Counted from the stretch's first letter, positions 1-6,981 are shown. The stretch: 8,496 bases of DNA from Ruminococcus sp. UBA1828 (GCA_002338885.1 DDJI01000050.1:1-8496); one strand, 5' to 3'. Program-made: numbers and translations. Notes: a model not told the origin generated them from the sequence alone.

Positions 1-300
1 AGTATAGCGCGATTTGCCATTTATCAATAGATCAATCTGGGCTGTTACATAGCCTTTAACAGGGTTATAATCGTCGACTGCCAAATCATATGTTACGCTT
101 GCTGTGTCCTCTGATGAATAAATGCTGTGTGGCCTCAAAGTTTCATTATCGTTTCCGAATATCTCATCGTATTCACTTAATATTATGGGATCAACAGCAA
201 AAACGGCTGTTTCACCATCTTTAAAATCTGCTGAAGGGGGCATAGTCATAGCTGTAATACAGATTATTACCGTTAGAACATAGGCCACAATTTTGTTCAT
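1..300 (-). CDS. Secreted or surface protein of unknown function, N-terminal 100 residues (3' end outside window)
   Basis: The frame is open from an ATG at 300-298 to the left edge of the window, so only the first 100 residues are seen. The N-terminus, MNKIVAYVLTVIICITAM, is a basic start plus a hydrophobic core followed by PPSADF, which is a typical Sec signal peptide. The mature part is rich in Asp, Thr, Ser and Val, as in extracellular domains, and has no motif I recognise. The start is set by GAAAGGG seven bases upstream; two other ATGs at 316 and 326 belong to a 10-nt tandem repeat and are in other frames. Transcription may come from the perfect consensus promoter at 592-620, or from a weaker AT-rich candidate (TTGAAG, 16 bp, TATTAT at 385-358). 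That the protein is exported is well supported. Its function is unknown. Confidence 0.75.
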   Translation of the reverse strand, partial: MNKIVAYVLTVIICITAMTMPPSADFKDGETAVFAVDPIILSEYDEIFGNDNETLRPHSIYSSEDTASVTYDLAVDDYNPVKGYVTAQIDLLINGKSRYT

Positions 301-306
301 TTAAAA

Positions 307-336
307 ACCCTTTCATATCCTTTCATGCCCCTTCAT
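307..336 (-). repeat. Three-copy 10-nt tandem repeat at a translation start
   Basis: On the minus strand three units follow each other with exact 10-nt spacing: ATGAAGGGGC, ATGAAAGGAT, ATGAAAGGGT. Each unit holds an ATG and a purine-rich Shine-Dalgarno-like core. The last core (GAAAGGG) is correctly placed for the real start at 300. The ATG at 326 opens a nine-codon frame (MKGYERVFK) whose TGA stop at 299-297 overlaps the real ATG as ATGA. Confidence 0.7.
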
Positions 337-591
337 ATTTTTACGTTATTTTAGGAAATAATATATTTATATGTTTTTGCTTCAAATATAAAATTTTTAT
401 TAGTCTTTAACAATACAGCTAATTTTATGGAAGTAGAGCAGCTTTGCAAGACATAATAAGCAAACTAATCACTATAAAACATAGAAACAGTCAACCTAAT
501 CCGAGATGATAAACTTGTAAGACATCATATAAGAGATGGATGTTGTTATATATTTCCAAGTAATTTTGCAAAGCATTATGTTTCTACACTT

Positions 592-620
592 ATTATATTA
601 TCCCCTGCCGCCTTTGTCAA
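592..620 (-). promoter_or_regulatory. Perfect consensus sigma-A promoter facing left
   Basis: On the minus strand TTGACA (620-615) is followed by a 17-bp spacer and TATAAT (597-592), an exact match to the housekeeping consensus in both boxes and in spacing. The predicted transcription start is near 585. It lies just after the serine hydrolase stop and reads toward the secreted-protein gene at 300, giving a leader of about 285 nt. Confidence 0.75.
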
Positions 621-635
621 TACGCTGTGCATATC

Positions 636-1823
636 TTATGCGCCGAAATCGGACATGACGGCGTTAACAAGCTTTCTTGTGAGCGAAGATGTTCCGCTGT
701 CTGTTCTCTGTGTACCTATAAGCACCGTGAGGCGGCTTTTGGGAAAGTTTCCGAAGTAACAGCCGAGCCATCCGTCCCAGCCGTACTCGCCGTATTCGGT
801 CAGCATGTGTGCCTGCCCGGGGTCTACACAGTGGCGCATCAGGTTTCCGTAGCTGTAGCCGCACAAGCTTCTCCAGCTCCTGTACAAATCCTCACGCTGC
901 CACGGCAAAAGACCGGGAGAGGTCATATACCTTGCCGCACGCTCCGAAAGTATTCTTCTGCCGTTATACTCACCGCCGCCAATAAGCATGAGCGCGAACT
1001 TCGCATAGTCGTCAAGCGTAGACACCAGTCCCGCTCCGCCCGATTCAAATGCCGGAGGAAAATCCATGGCATAATTTATTCCGAGGTGGTTGCCTTTTTC
1101 AGGAGCTTCGACAAGCTCAAATTTTGAGTAATCGACAGAGTATACCTTAGCGAGCCTGTTTCTCTTCTCCGGCGGCACCCAAAATCCCGTATCGTTCATT
1201 CCGAGCGGTTCAAATATCTCACGCCTTAAAAACTCTCCGAATCTCATTTTGCTGACGTTCTCTATCAAAGCGCCTAAAATATCTGCCGAAGATCCGTACA
1301 TAAACCTTTCGCCCGGCTCAAAGCACAGATCGCACCCGCCTATCCTTTCGGAAAACTCCGCTGTTGTCATGGGATTGTCGGAGTAAAGCCTTTTGCTAAG
1401 CTCCGAAAACACCTCACTCACCTGCATAGAAGCACCGGTGTCCCCGGGATACGGCAAGCCTGAGGTCATGTTCATTAAATCCTTAACCGTTATTTCAGAG
1501 CTTGACTTCACCCTTTTACCGTCCCGCAAAACATACGCCGGAGAAAATCCGGGCATCATCCAAAAAAGACACGCTGAAAGGTCAAGAAGTCCCCTGTCAA
1601 CAAGTATCATCACGGCGGCTGAGGTAATAGGTTTGCTCATGGAATAAAGTCTCATTATGGTGTCTCTTGAGAACGCGGCTTTGTTTTTGATATCGCGAAA
1701 GCCGTACTCTTCGTACAACACTTCCCTGCCGTCTTGAATAACAAGAATATTTGCGCCGGCGGTATACTTGTTTTCGTCTATTTCCTGCTTTAAAATACTC
1801 TTATAATCTTTGTATTCTGTCAT
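636..1823 (-). CDS. Serine hydrolase of the beta-lactamase (class C / esterase VIII) family
   Basis: This 395-residue protein has the fold signature of penicillin-binding-protein-like serine hydrolases (Pfam Beta-lactamase type; often esterases or D-amino-acid peptidases rather than antibiotic-degrading enzymes). The nucleophile motif S-x-x-K is SMSK at residues 61-64 (Ser61, Lys64) in the usual context RLYSMSKPITSAA. The second motif, normally Tyr-x-Asn, is Y176-G-S178 in FMYGSSADILG. The third motif region is near W349-D-G351. FESGGAGLVSTLDDYAKF at 259-276 is also typical. There is no signal peptide or membrane segment, so it probably works in the cytoplasm. I chose the ATG at 1823 because GAGGGAG lies about six bases upstream; a GTG 21 bases further upstream would place that site inside the gene. 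It is a monocistronic gene with its own promoter, divergent from the 506-aa gene. The family is certain; the substrate cannot be told. Confidence 0.92.
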   Translation of the reverse strand: MTEYKDYKSILKQEIDENKYTAGANILVIQDGREVLYEEYGFRDIKNKAAFSRDTIMRLYSMSKPITSAAVMILVDRGLLDLSACLFWMMPGFSPAYVLRDGKRVKSSSEITVKDLMNMTSGLPYPGDTGASMQVSEVFSELSKRLYSDNPMTTAEFSERIGGCDLCFEPGERFMYGSSADILGALIENVSKMRFGEFLRREIFEPLGMNDTGFWVPPEKRNRLAKVYSVDYSKFELVEAPEKGNHLGINYAMDFPPAFESGGAGLVSTLDDYAKFALMLIGGGEYNGRRILSERAARYMTSPGLLPWQREDLYRSWRSLCGYSYGNLMRHCVDPGQAHMLTEYGEYGWDGWLGCYFGNFPKSRLTVLIGTQRTDSGTSSLTRKLVNAVMSDFGA

Positions 1824-1861
1824 TTTTACTCCCTCTTTCGGCACAATCCTGCGATATACGA

Positions 1862-1891
1862 ATTATAATATCGTTATATATGTTTTGTCAA
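1862..1891 (-). promoter_or_regulatory. Sigma-A promoter for the serine hydrolase gene
   Basis: On the minus strand TTGACA (1891-1886) and TATAAT (1867-1862) are both exact consensus hexamers, separated by 18 bp. The predicted start is near 1855, giving a leader of about 32 nt that contains the ribosome binding site GAGGGAG. Confidence 0.8.
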
Positions 1892-1971
1892 TCTATACGG
1901 GCATTTGTACGCATCAGAAAAATCGTGCAAGCGCAGTTTGAGGCTGCTTCAAGCGTGATTTGCCAAAAAAA

Positions 1972-2000
1972 TTGACACACGCTTTTATGTGGTGTATGAT
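1972..2000 (+). promoter_or_regulatory. Sigma-A promoter for the 506-aa gene and rnhA
   Basis: TTGACA (1972-1977), a 17-bp spacer and TATGAT (1995-2000) form a near-perfect promoter. The predicted start is near 2007, followed at once by the strong ribosome binding site AAAGGAGG (2013-2020) seven bases before the ATG at 2028. The divergent promoter at 1862-1891 lies 80 bp away. Confidence 0.82.
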
Positions 2001-2027
2001 AACTAAGATGCGAAAGGAGGCCATCGC

Positions 2028-3548
2028 ATGGCAAGCAACAATGTCTATCAAAAATTTCTAAAGAGCGGAATAAGCCTGTCGCCATTTGGCATACTTGATG
2101 TCGGAACGATCGATTTTTATCCCTACTTTTGCACTCCAAAGGGCGCGAAAATAATAGGCAGAACAGGCTCTGACGGTGTTCACTACTGCTTTGTAAGAGG
2201 CTTTAAGGACACCGTATTTGTCGTAATTCCCATGAACACTCCGAACGAATACGTAAAGCCGGTTGCAAGGTGCTTTTCTGATTTTCTTTCCCTTTTGATA
2301 TCATGCAAAGACGAATCACTGGTAGCGGATGCCGGTTATATATCGTCTCAGGCTTTTGCCGACAGGCTGAAAGAGTCCGGCGATGAGGCGGATGACGCTG
2401 CTGCGGAAATTGAAACAAAGCTCGGCATACATCCCATGCAGAATCCACAGGAGTACATCAAAAAGCTTCAAAGCGAATTTGATTACTCAAAGCTGAAGTT
2501 TACCGAAGATTACTATGACATAGATATGAACCCGAATGCTCCGTGTGAGGACAAGTGGGAGGTTTACTTTAACAGAGGATTTGGCTCGGCACGCTCCGGC
2601 GAACGCCCCGCAAAGGAAGTCCCCCTTGGCGTCAACTTTGAATTTGCCGGAAAACAGTGGTTGATACCGTCGATGTACATCTGCTCAAAAGGGATTGTCG
2701 TTGACATAATAGCTCAAACAGAGATGAGCGAATTTGATGCGTTTTATGCCAAGTACAAAAACGACATAGAAAGCTCCGAGAGGCTGTCTGACGACCGCTT
2801 TGAATTTGTGCTGTCTCAAAATCCGGTATCTATAGATGTAAATATATCCCTCAGCATAAACGGAAAGCCTGCAATCACGCGAGGCATAAACGGGATGGTG
2901 TGGGTATCAATAGATGAGAGCATAGACTGCAAAAGGATAATTGAGCACTACGGCCTTGACAGCTCAAAAGCCATGGACATAAAAAGAGCGTCCTTCAAGT
3001 GGGCAACAAAGTCAAAGCCAAGGGTCATCTCAGACCTTGAAATAAAGCTCGGCATGACGCCGAAAATCATACGTGGCAAGGAATTTTGCGTGAGCGGCTC
3101 GGGGCAAAGCTTTGAAATTAAAAACCCGCTCACCGGCACTATGCACATGCTAACCGTAGATGAGTTTGACAAGCAGTTGCTCAAGGGCGCCGCGATTGAA
3201 AACAGCGAATACTATATACCAAACAATTACATCAGCATTTACTACACGCTGTCGCCCGAGATTGACAAAAAGACGGTCAGAATACACGACGTTTGTCAAA
3301 GCGACGGCCCTAAAGCACGCTTTAATCCAAGCGACAGGTTCCTTCCCGATGCGCACAACAGTGCAAGCATTGGCATAATCGGAGGCGCCGACGGTCCGAC
3401 CGCAATTTTAATCGGCAGTGAGCCGCATCAGATATGCTCGTCATTGCATTTTGAGCCGCAGGACAGCGTGACATTAAGAGCCGACTTTACAGACCTCAAT
3501 CAGCCAAGCATATCCCTTAAATTGATAGACCAAAGCATAAAAGCATAA
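2028..3548 (+). CDS. Uncharacterised 506-aa protein with a C-terminal [12 protein letters not shown] segment
   Basis: The start is fixed by AAAGGAGG seven bases upstream. There is no signal peptide and no convincing membrane helix, so the protein is probably cytoplasmic. Visible regions are: a conserved-looking N-terminal part (about 20-115) with [12 protein letters not shown] (48-59) and [17 protein letters not shown] (65-81); an acidic linker (115-130); a middle part with [17 protein letters not shown] (153-169); a later part with IIEHYGL (304-310) and [13 protein letters not shown] (319-331); and a beta-rich C-terminal third with [19 protein letters not shown] (362-380) and [13 protein letters not shown] (401-413). 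At 445-463 lies [19 protein letters not shown], which resembles the conserved Na+-site segment of the decarboxylase beta subunit (OadB family), but without the transporter around it. From memory, uncharacterised clostridial proteins share this whole layout, including the C-terminal motif; I could not check this. The function is unknown. rnhA follows after 16 bp, so the two are probably co-transcribed. Confidence 0.85.
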   Translation: MASNNVYQKFLKSGISLSPFGILDVGTIDFYPYFCTPKGAKIIGRTGSDGVHYCFVRGFKDTVFVVIPMNTPNEYVKPVARCFSDFLSLLISCKDESLVADAGYISSQAFADRLKESGDEADDAAAEIETKLGIHPMQNPQEYIKKLQSEFDYSKLKFTEDYYDIDMNPNAPCEDKWEVYFNRGFGSARSGERPAKEVPLGVNFEFAGKQWLIPSMYICSKGIVVDIIAQTEMSEFDAFYAKYKNDIESSERLSDDRFEFVLSQNPVSIDVNISLSINGKPAITRGINGMVWVSIDESIDCKRIIEHYGLDSSKAMDIKRASFKWATKSKPRVISDLEIKLGMTPKIIRGKEFCVSGSGQSFEIKNPLTGTMHMLTVDEFDKQLLKGAAIENSEYYIPNNYISIYYTLSPEIDKKTVRIHDVCQSDGPKARFNPSDRFLPDAHNSASIGIIGGADGPTAILIGSEPHQICSSLHFEPQDSVTLRADFTDLNQPSISLKLIDQSIKA

Positions 3549-3564
3549 AGGCGGACGCAACATA

Positions 3565-4020
3565 ATGGAAAGAAAAACTGTTTACATCTACACCGACGGA
3601 GCATGCTCCGGAAACCCCGGAGTCGGCGGCTGGGCGGCAATACTTATATACAACGAATTTAGAAAAGAGATGAGCGGTGCAGACGCCATGACTACAAACA
3701 ACCGCATGGAGCTTTCAGCCGTCATAAACGGGCTAAAGGCATTAAAAGAGCCGTGCAGGGTGATTCTCACCACCGATTCAAAGTATGTGTGCGACGCGGT
3801 GACAAAGGGCTGGGCAAAGTCGTGGCAGAAAAGAGGATGGATAAAGTCTGACAAAAAGCCTGCGCTGAATTCAGATTTGTGGCAAGAGCTTCTTGATTTA
3901 TTAAAGATTCACGACGTCGAGTTCAAATGGGTTAAAGGACATGCAGGGCATCCGGAAAACGAACGCTGCGACGAGCTTGCGGTATCGGCATATAAAAGAC
4001 TTTTGAGCGGCGAATGTTGA
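3565..4020 (+). CDS. rnhA: Ribonuclease HI
   Basis: This is a full-length 151-residue RNase HI, which cuts the RNA strand of RNA-DNA hybrids such as R-loops and lagging-strand primers in a metal-dependent reaction in the cytoplasm. All four catalytic carboxylates are present: Asp11 in [11 protein letters not shown], Glu49 in NNRMEL, Asp71 in TTDSKYV and Asp136 in CDELA. The mobile His is His126 in [10 protein letters not shown]. The basic handle region [17 protein letters not shown] (83-99), which helps hold the substrate, is also present, so this is the E. coli-like bacterial type. The ATG at 3565 is preceded by AAAGGCGG at 3547-3554, a modest site about ten bases away. With only 16 bp after the 506-aa gene, it likely depends on that gene's promoter. 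Confidence 0.97.
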   Translation: MERKTVYIYTDGACSGNPGVGGWAAILIYNEFRKEMSGADAMTTNNRMELSAVINGLKALKEPCRVILTTDSKYVCDAVTKGWAKSWQKRGWIKSDKKPALNSDLWQELLDLLKIHDVEFKWVKGHAGHPENERCDELAVSAYKRLLSGEC

Positions 4021-4041
4021 GAATTTTTGGACGATATTTTA

Positions 4042-4067
4042 AATTAGTTAGCTACAGCTAACTAATT
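4042..4067. promoter_or_regulatory. Perfect palindrome upstream of the isc promoter, candidate operator
   Basis: AATTAGTTAGCT and AGCTAACTAATT are exact reverse complements of 12 bp separated only by AC. The palindrome begins 21 bases after the rnhA stop and ends 12 bases before the -35 box at 4080; its centre is about 60 bp upstream of the predicted start site. The TTAGTTAG / CTAACTAA half-sites recall DtxR- or MarR-type operators, but I cannot assign a regulator. It could also fold as an RNA hairpin with an 11-bp stem and a UACA loop and act as the rnhA terminator, although no T-run follows it on either side. Confidence 0.6.
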
Positions 4068-4079
4068 GTCTTAAACCGC

Positions 4080-4108
4080 TTGACATCATGAATATTTCGT
4101 ACTAAAAT
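4080..4108 (+). promoter_or_regulatory. Sigma-A promoter for iscS-iscU-mnmA
   Basis: TTGACA (4080-4085), a 17-bp spacer and TAAAAT (4103-4108) are spaced exactly as in the consensus. The predicted start is near 4115, leaving a leader of about 53 nt before the iscS ATG at 4168. Confidence 0.8.
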
Positions 4109-4167
4109 GATTCGTGGAACACTATTTGTGGTGTTTTTAAAGATATTACGAAAGGAAGTTGATATAT

Positions 4168-5361
4168 ATGGAGAAACGCTTTGTATACGCCGACAACTCA
4201 GCAACTACAAGGGTTTCGGAGGCTGCGCTTGCAGCTGCAATGCCGTACTTCCGCGAGCGATACGGAAACGCATCGAGCATATACGCTCTCGGAATGAGTG
4301 CTGCGCGCGACTTAGTGAAAGCGAGGCAGCAGGTTGCGGATGCATTAGGCGCAAAGCCAAACGAGATATACTTCACCTCCGGCGGTTCAGAGTCTGACAA
4401 CTGGGCTATAAAGGGCGCCGCCGAGGTCGGAGCCGCAAAGGGCAAAAAGCACATAATAACCTCTGTTTTTGAGCATCATGCAGTGCTTCACACCTGCCAG
4501 TACCTTGAAAAGCACGGCTTTGAGGTGACATATCTCCCCGTAAGCCCCATGGGACTTATTGATCCGGAGGATGTGAGAAAGGCAATACGCGATGACACAT
4601 GCCTGGTGACTATAATGTTTGCCAACAACGAAATAGGAACAATTCAGCCGATAGAAAAAATAGGCGAAATATGCCATGAAAAGCATGTGCTGTTCCATAC
4701 CGACGCCGTACAGGCTGTCGGAAATGTTCCTATAGACGTCGTAAAAATGCACATAGACCTTCTCTCGCTTTCGGGACATAAGATACATGCGCCGAAGGGT
4801 GTTGGAGCTATGTATATGAGGTCAGGCGTAAACCTTCCCAACCTCATACACGGCGGAGCGCAGGAAAGAACCAAGAGAGCCGGCACTGAAAATATGCCTT
4901 CAATCATGGCTTTGGGCGTTGCGATAACAGACATATGCAAAAACATTCCCGAGCGCGCGGCAAAAGTCGAAAAGATGCGTGACAGGCTCATAACCGAGCT
5001 TTTAAAGATAAAGGAATCCCGCCTCAACGGCGACCCCAAGCAAAGGCTTTGCGGAAACGTGAACATTTCGTTCAGGGGCGTAGAGGGAGAAAGCCTTCTT
5101 CTGTCGCTCGACCTTTTGGGAATATGCGCATCCTCCGGTTCCGCATGCACGTCCGGCTCGTTAGACCCCTCTCACGTTCTTTTGGCAATCGGCTTGCCGC
5201 ATGAGATAGCGCACGGTTCGCTCAGGCTCACAATCAATGAGGAAACCACCGACGAGGATATAGACTACATCATAGAAAAGGTGCCCGAGGTGGTTAAAAA
5301 GCTCAGAGACATGAGTCCTCTTTGGGAGAGAATATGCCGCGACGAGGGCATAGAGCCGTAA
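4168..5361 (+). CDS. iscS: Cysteine desulfurase, IscS/NifS group
   Basis: This 397-residue pyridoxal-phosphate enzyme converts cysteine to alanine and holds the released sulfur as a persulfide for transfer to partner proteins. The start [10 protein letters not shown] is typical of the family. His103/His104 lie in FEHHAVLH, where a His stacks on the cofactor. The Schiff-base lysine is Lys205 in [12 protein letters not shown]. The persulfide cysteine is Cys327 in SSGSACTSG, on the longer loop that marks group I (IscS/NifS) enzymes rather than SufS. The ATG at 4168 is chosen because AAAGGAAG (4151-4158) ends nine bases before it; an in-frame TTG at 4159 would abut that site. It is the first gene of a three-gene operon with iscU and mnmA, so its sulfur probably serves both Fe-S clusters and tRNA thiolation. 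The name nifS is equally used for such genes. Confidence 0.96.
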   Translation: MEKRFVYADNSATTRVSEAALAAAMPYFRERYGNASSIYALGMSAARDLVKARQQVADALGAKPNEIYFTSGGSESDNWAIKGAAEVGAAKGKKHIITSVFEHHAVLHTCQYLEKHGFEVTYLPVSPMGLIDPEDVRKAIRDDTCLVTIMFANNEIGTIQPIEKIGEICHEKHVLFHTDAVQAVGNVPIDVVKMHIDLLSLSGHKIHAPKGVGAMYMRSGVNLPNLIHGGAQERTKRAGTENMPSIMALGVAITDICKNIPERAAKVEKMRDRLITELLKIKESRLNGDPKQRLCGNVNISFRGVEGESLLLSLDLLGICASSGSACTSGSLDPSHVLLAIGLPHEIAHGSLRLTINEETTDEDIDYIIEKVPEVVKKLRDMSPLWERICRDEGIEP

Positions 5362-5413
5362 ATGCTCTTATACACAGGTTGACATTTAAAATTTAATGAA
5401 AGGATTGATATAA

Positions 5414-5845
5414 ATGATTTATTCCGAAAAAGTAATGGATCACTTTGCGAACCCCAGAAACGTCGGAGAAATCCCCGATGCTGACGGCGTAGGTGAAGTA
5501 GGCAACGCCAAGTGCGGCGACATCATGAAGATGTATCTTAAAATAGACAACGGCATAATCACCGATGTAAAGTTCAAGACATTCGGCTGCGGTGCGGCCG
5601 TCGCCACAAGCTCCATGGCAACCGAGCTTATAAAGGGCAAGCCGGTTGAGGAGGCGTTAAAGCTCACAAACAAGGCTGTAATAGAGGCGCTTGACGGACT
5701 TCCGGCAGCTAAGCTGCACTGCTCAGTTCTTGCCGAGCAGGCTATGAAGGCTGCAATTGCCGACTACTACAAGCGCAACGGTGTTGATCCCACGCCCATT
5801 GTCGGCGATTTCAGCACTGAATGTGAAGCGTGCAAATTAGACTAA
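5414..5845 (+). CDS. iscU: Fe-S cluster assembly scaffold, IscU/NifU N-terminal type
   Basis: This 143-residue scaffold builds transient [2Fe-2S] or [4Fe-4S] clusters using sulfur from IscS and hands them to target proteins in the cytoplasm. The three ligand cysteines are Cys34 (AKCGD), Cys59 (FGCGAA) and Cys103 (KLHCSVLAEQA), with Asp36 at the conserved position that tunes cluster release and His102 beside the third cysteine. The 43-residue gap between Cys59 and Cys103 matches IscU and lacks the roughly 20-residue insertion found in the zinc-binding SufU of Bacillus. The C-terminus carries an extra pair of cysteines, C137-E-A-C140, three residues before the end. GAAAGG at 5398-5403 lies ten bases before the ATG. 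The 52-bp gap after iscS contains a TTGACA but no -10 box at the right distance, so I see no separate promoter. Confidence 0.95.
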   Translation: MIYSEKVMDHFANPRNVGEIPDADGVGEVGNAKCGDIMKMYLKIDNGIITDVKFKTFGCGAAVATSSMATELIKGKPVEEALKLTNKAVIEALDGLPAAKLHCSVLAEQAMKAAIADYYKRNGVDPTPIVGDFSTECEACKLD

Positions 5846-6894
5846 TGAAGCGGGCATTGCTTGCTCTCAGCGGAGGCGTGGACAGTTCCGTCTCCGCTGA
5901 ACTTTTAAAAAGGGACGGCTACGAAGTCGGAGCTGTCGTAATGATGATGTCCGACGAGCACATGAAAACCGTTCAGGCCGCACGGGAAGCCGCAAGCGCT
6001 CTTGACATTCCCCTCTTTGAGCTTGACTTGCGGCAGGAGTTTAAAAAAGAGATAATCGACTACTTTGCGGCGGAATACCTAAGAGGACGAACGCCAAGCC
6101 CTTGTGTGCGGTGCAATCCGAGAATAAAGTTTAAATATCTTCTTAAAACCGCTCTTGACAACGGGTACACATGCATTGCAACCGGTCATTACGCAAAAAT
6201 ATCCCGCGTAGACAGCTGCGGCGCGTATCTTATACTCAAGGCAAGCTCTGATAAGCGCGATCAGTCGTACATGCTTGCCGGACTGGGGCAGGATGTTCTT
6301 TCAAGGCTTATTTGTCCCCTTTCGGGCATGGAAAAGAGCGAAGTCAGGCAAATCGCCATGGACCTCGGCTTAAAGTGCCACGATGCTCCGGACAGCGTGG
6401 AAAACTGCTTTATTCCTGACAACGATTATGCAAGGTTTATCGAGAGCAGCTATGGCAAGTCGCCGCGCGGGAATTTTGTGCTGGATGACGGGACTGTGGT
6501 TGGCTCCCACAGCGGCATACTTCACTACACAATCGGGCAAAGAAAAGGCCTTGGAGTTGCGCTGGGCAAGCCGGCATATGTAAGCCGCATAAATCCGGAC
6601 AAAAACGAGGTTGTCCTCTCCTTTAAAAAGCGGATGACGACATGTATTGAGCTTGATGAGCTGTTCGAGGCTTCCGAAGGGCTGCTGAGCGACCCCGCCC
6701 GCAGATACTGCTGCAAGCTGCGTTCAACAGGTGCGCTGCTTGAATGCAGGCTTGAGCGCAGAGGAAAAAGGGCGTTGATATTTCTTAAAGAGCCGTACCC
6801 CGTCGTTTCAAGCGGTCAGGCTGCTGTCATATATGACGGCGACGGCGAATCCGCCGCGGTTTATGGAATGGGAATAATAGATAACTGCAAATAA
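5845..6894 (+). CDS. mnmA: tRNA-specific 2-thiouridylase
   Basis: MnmA activates U34 of the tRNAs for Lys, Glu and Gln with ATP and replaces its 2-oxygen with sulfur. The 349-residue protein has the PP-loop SGGVDSS at 9-15, the catalytic cysteine Cys87 in TPSPCVRCN, and its partner Cys188 in DSVENCFIPDNDYARF. GHYAKI (114-119), KRDQSYMLAGL (137-147) and GILHYTIGQRKGLG (224-237) are family hallmarks, followed by the C-terminal beta-barrel with AYVSRI and PYPVVSSGQAAVIYD. The ATG at 5845 shares its A with the iscU stop (TAATG) and has only a poor ribosome binding site, so translation is probably coupled to iscU; a GTG at 5830 inside iscU is a less likely start. The trmU name is a synonym. Its place behind iscS fits direct persulfide supply without a relay protein, as known for the YrvO-MnmA pair of Bacillus. 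Confidence 0.96.
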   Translation: MKRALLALSGGVDSSVSAELLKRDGYEVGAVVMMMSDEHMKTVQAAREAASALDIPLFELDLRQEFKKEIIDYFAAEYLRGRTPSPCVRCNPRIKFKYLLKTALDNGYTCIATGHYAKISRVDSCGAYLILKASSDKRDQSYMLAGLGQDVLSRLICPLSGMEKSEVRQIAMDLGLKCHDAPDSVENCFIPDNDYARFIESSYGKSPRGNFVLDDGTVVGSHSGILHYTIGQRKGLGVALGKPAYVSRINPDKNEVVLSFKKRMTTCIELDELFEASEGLLSDPARRYCCKLRSTGALLECRLERRGKRALIFLKEPYPVVSSGQAAVIYDGDGESAAVYGMGIIDNCK

Positions 6895-6905
6895 TATACA
6901 TGCTT

Positions 6906-6954
6906 AAAACCGCTGCCCGCGTGGCTGATAAACAGTCTTGCGGACAGCGGTTTT
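6906..6954. terminator. Bidirectional intrinsic terminator between mnmA and the histidine kinase gene
   Basis: AAAACCGCTGCCCGC (6906-6920) pairs with GCGGACAGCGGTTTT (6940-6954) with a single C/A mismatch: a 10-bp outer stem, then a 4-bp inner stem, around a 19-nt loop. The stem ends in four T on the plus strand and, by symmetry, in four T on the minus strand. It lies 11 bases after the mnmA stop and 27 bases beyond the kinase stop, as expected between convergent genes. Confidence 0.85.
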
Positions 6955-6981
6955 GTATGTTCGTAAAATGCGTATATCCTG

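Larger units (their letters stand above)
301..635. other. AT-rich intergenic region, probably a leftward transcribed leader
   Basis: About 335 bases without a convincing gene lie between the serine hydrolase stop and the secreted-protein start. Reading leftward it contains a perfect sigma-A promoter (592-620), three related 15-nt motifs of the form ATNATGTCTTGCAAA (at about 577-563, 528-514 and 457-443), and the 10-nt tandem repeat at 307-336. GCTTTGCAA at 574-566 and TTGCAAAGC at 449-441 (both minus strand) are exact reverse complements and could pair across about 115 nt of transcript. A 26-codon frame starting at 576 on the minus strand has no ribosome binding site and sits only about 9 nt from the predicted transcription start, so I do not call it a gene. 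No terminator hairpin is visible for the serine hydrolase gene. Confidence 0.6.

Noticed and set aside
499..576. 26-codon frame on the minus strand in the 301-635 region
   Set aside because: No ribosome binding site, about 9 nt from the predicted transcript start, and no recognisable peptide features.
627..1127. 166-codon open frame on the plus strand opposite the serine hydrolase
   Set aside because: Antisense to a clear gene, no ribosome site, and composition is that of a reverse-frame shadow.
1920..1961. Imperfect dyad AAATCGTGC / GCGTGATTT between the divergent promoters
   Set aside because: Only 7 of 9 arm positions match across a wide gap, within chance expectation for such a spacer.
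4118..4138. Possible leader hairpin AACAC/GTGTT followed by five T in the isc operon leader
   Set aside because: The stem is only 5 bp around an 8-nt loop, too weak to call an attenuator or terminator.
4107..4397. Open frame on the plus strand overlapping the iscS start
   Set aside because: It begins inside the -10 region and overlaps the clearly real iscS in another frame.
5379..5384. TTGACA in the iscS-iscU gap, possible internal promoter
   Set aside because: No -10 hexamer follows at 16-18 bp; the sequence there is the iscU ribosome binding site.
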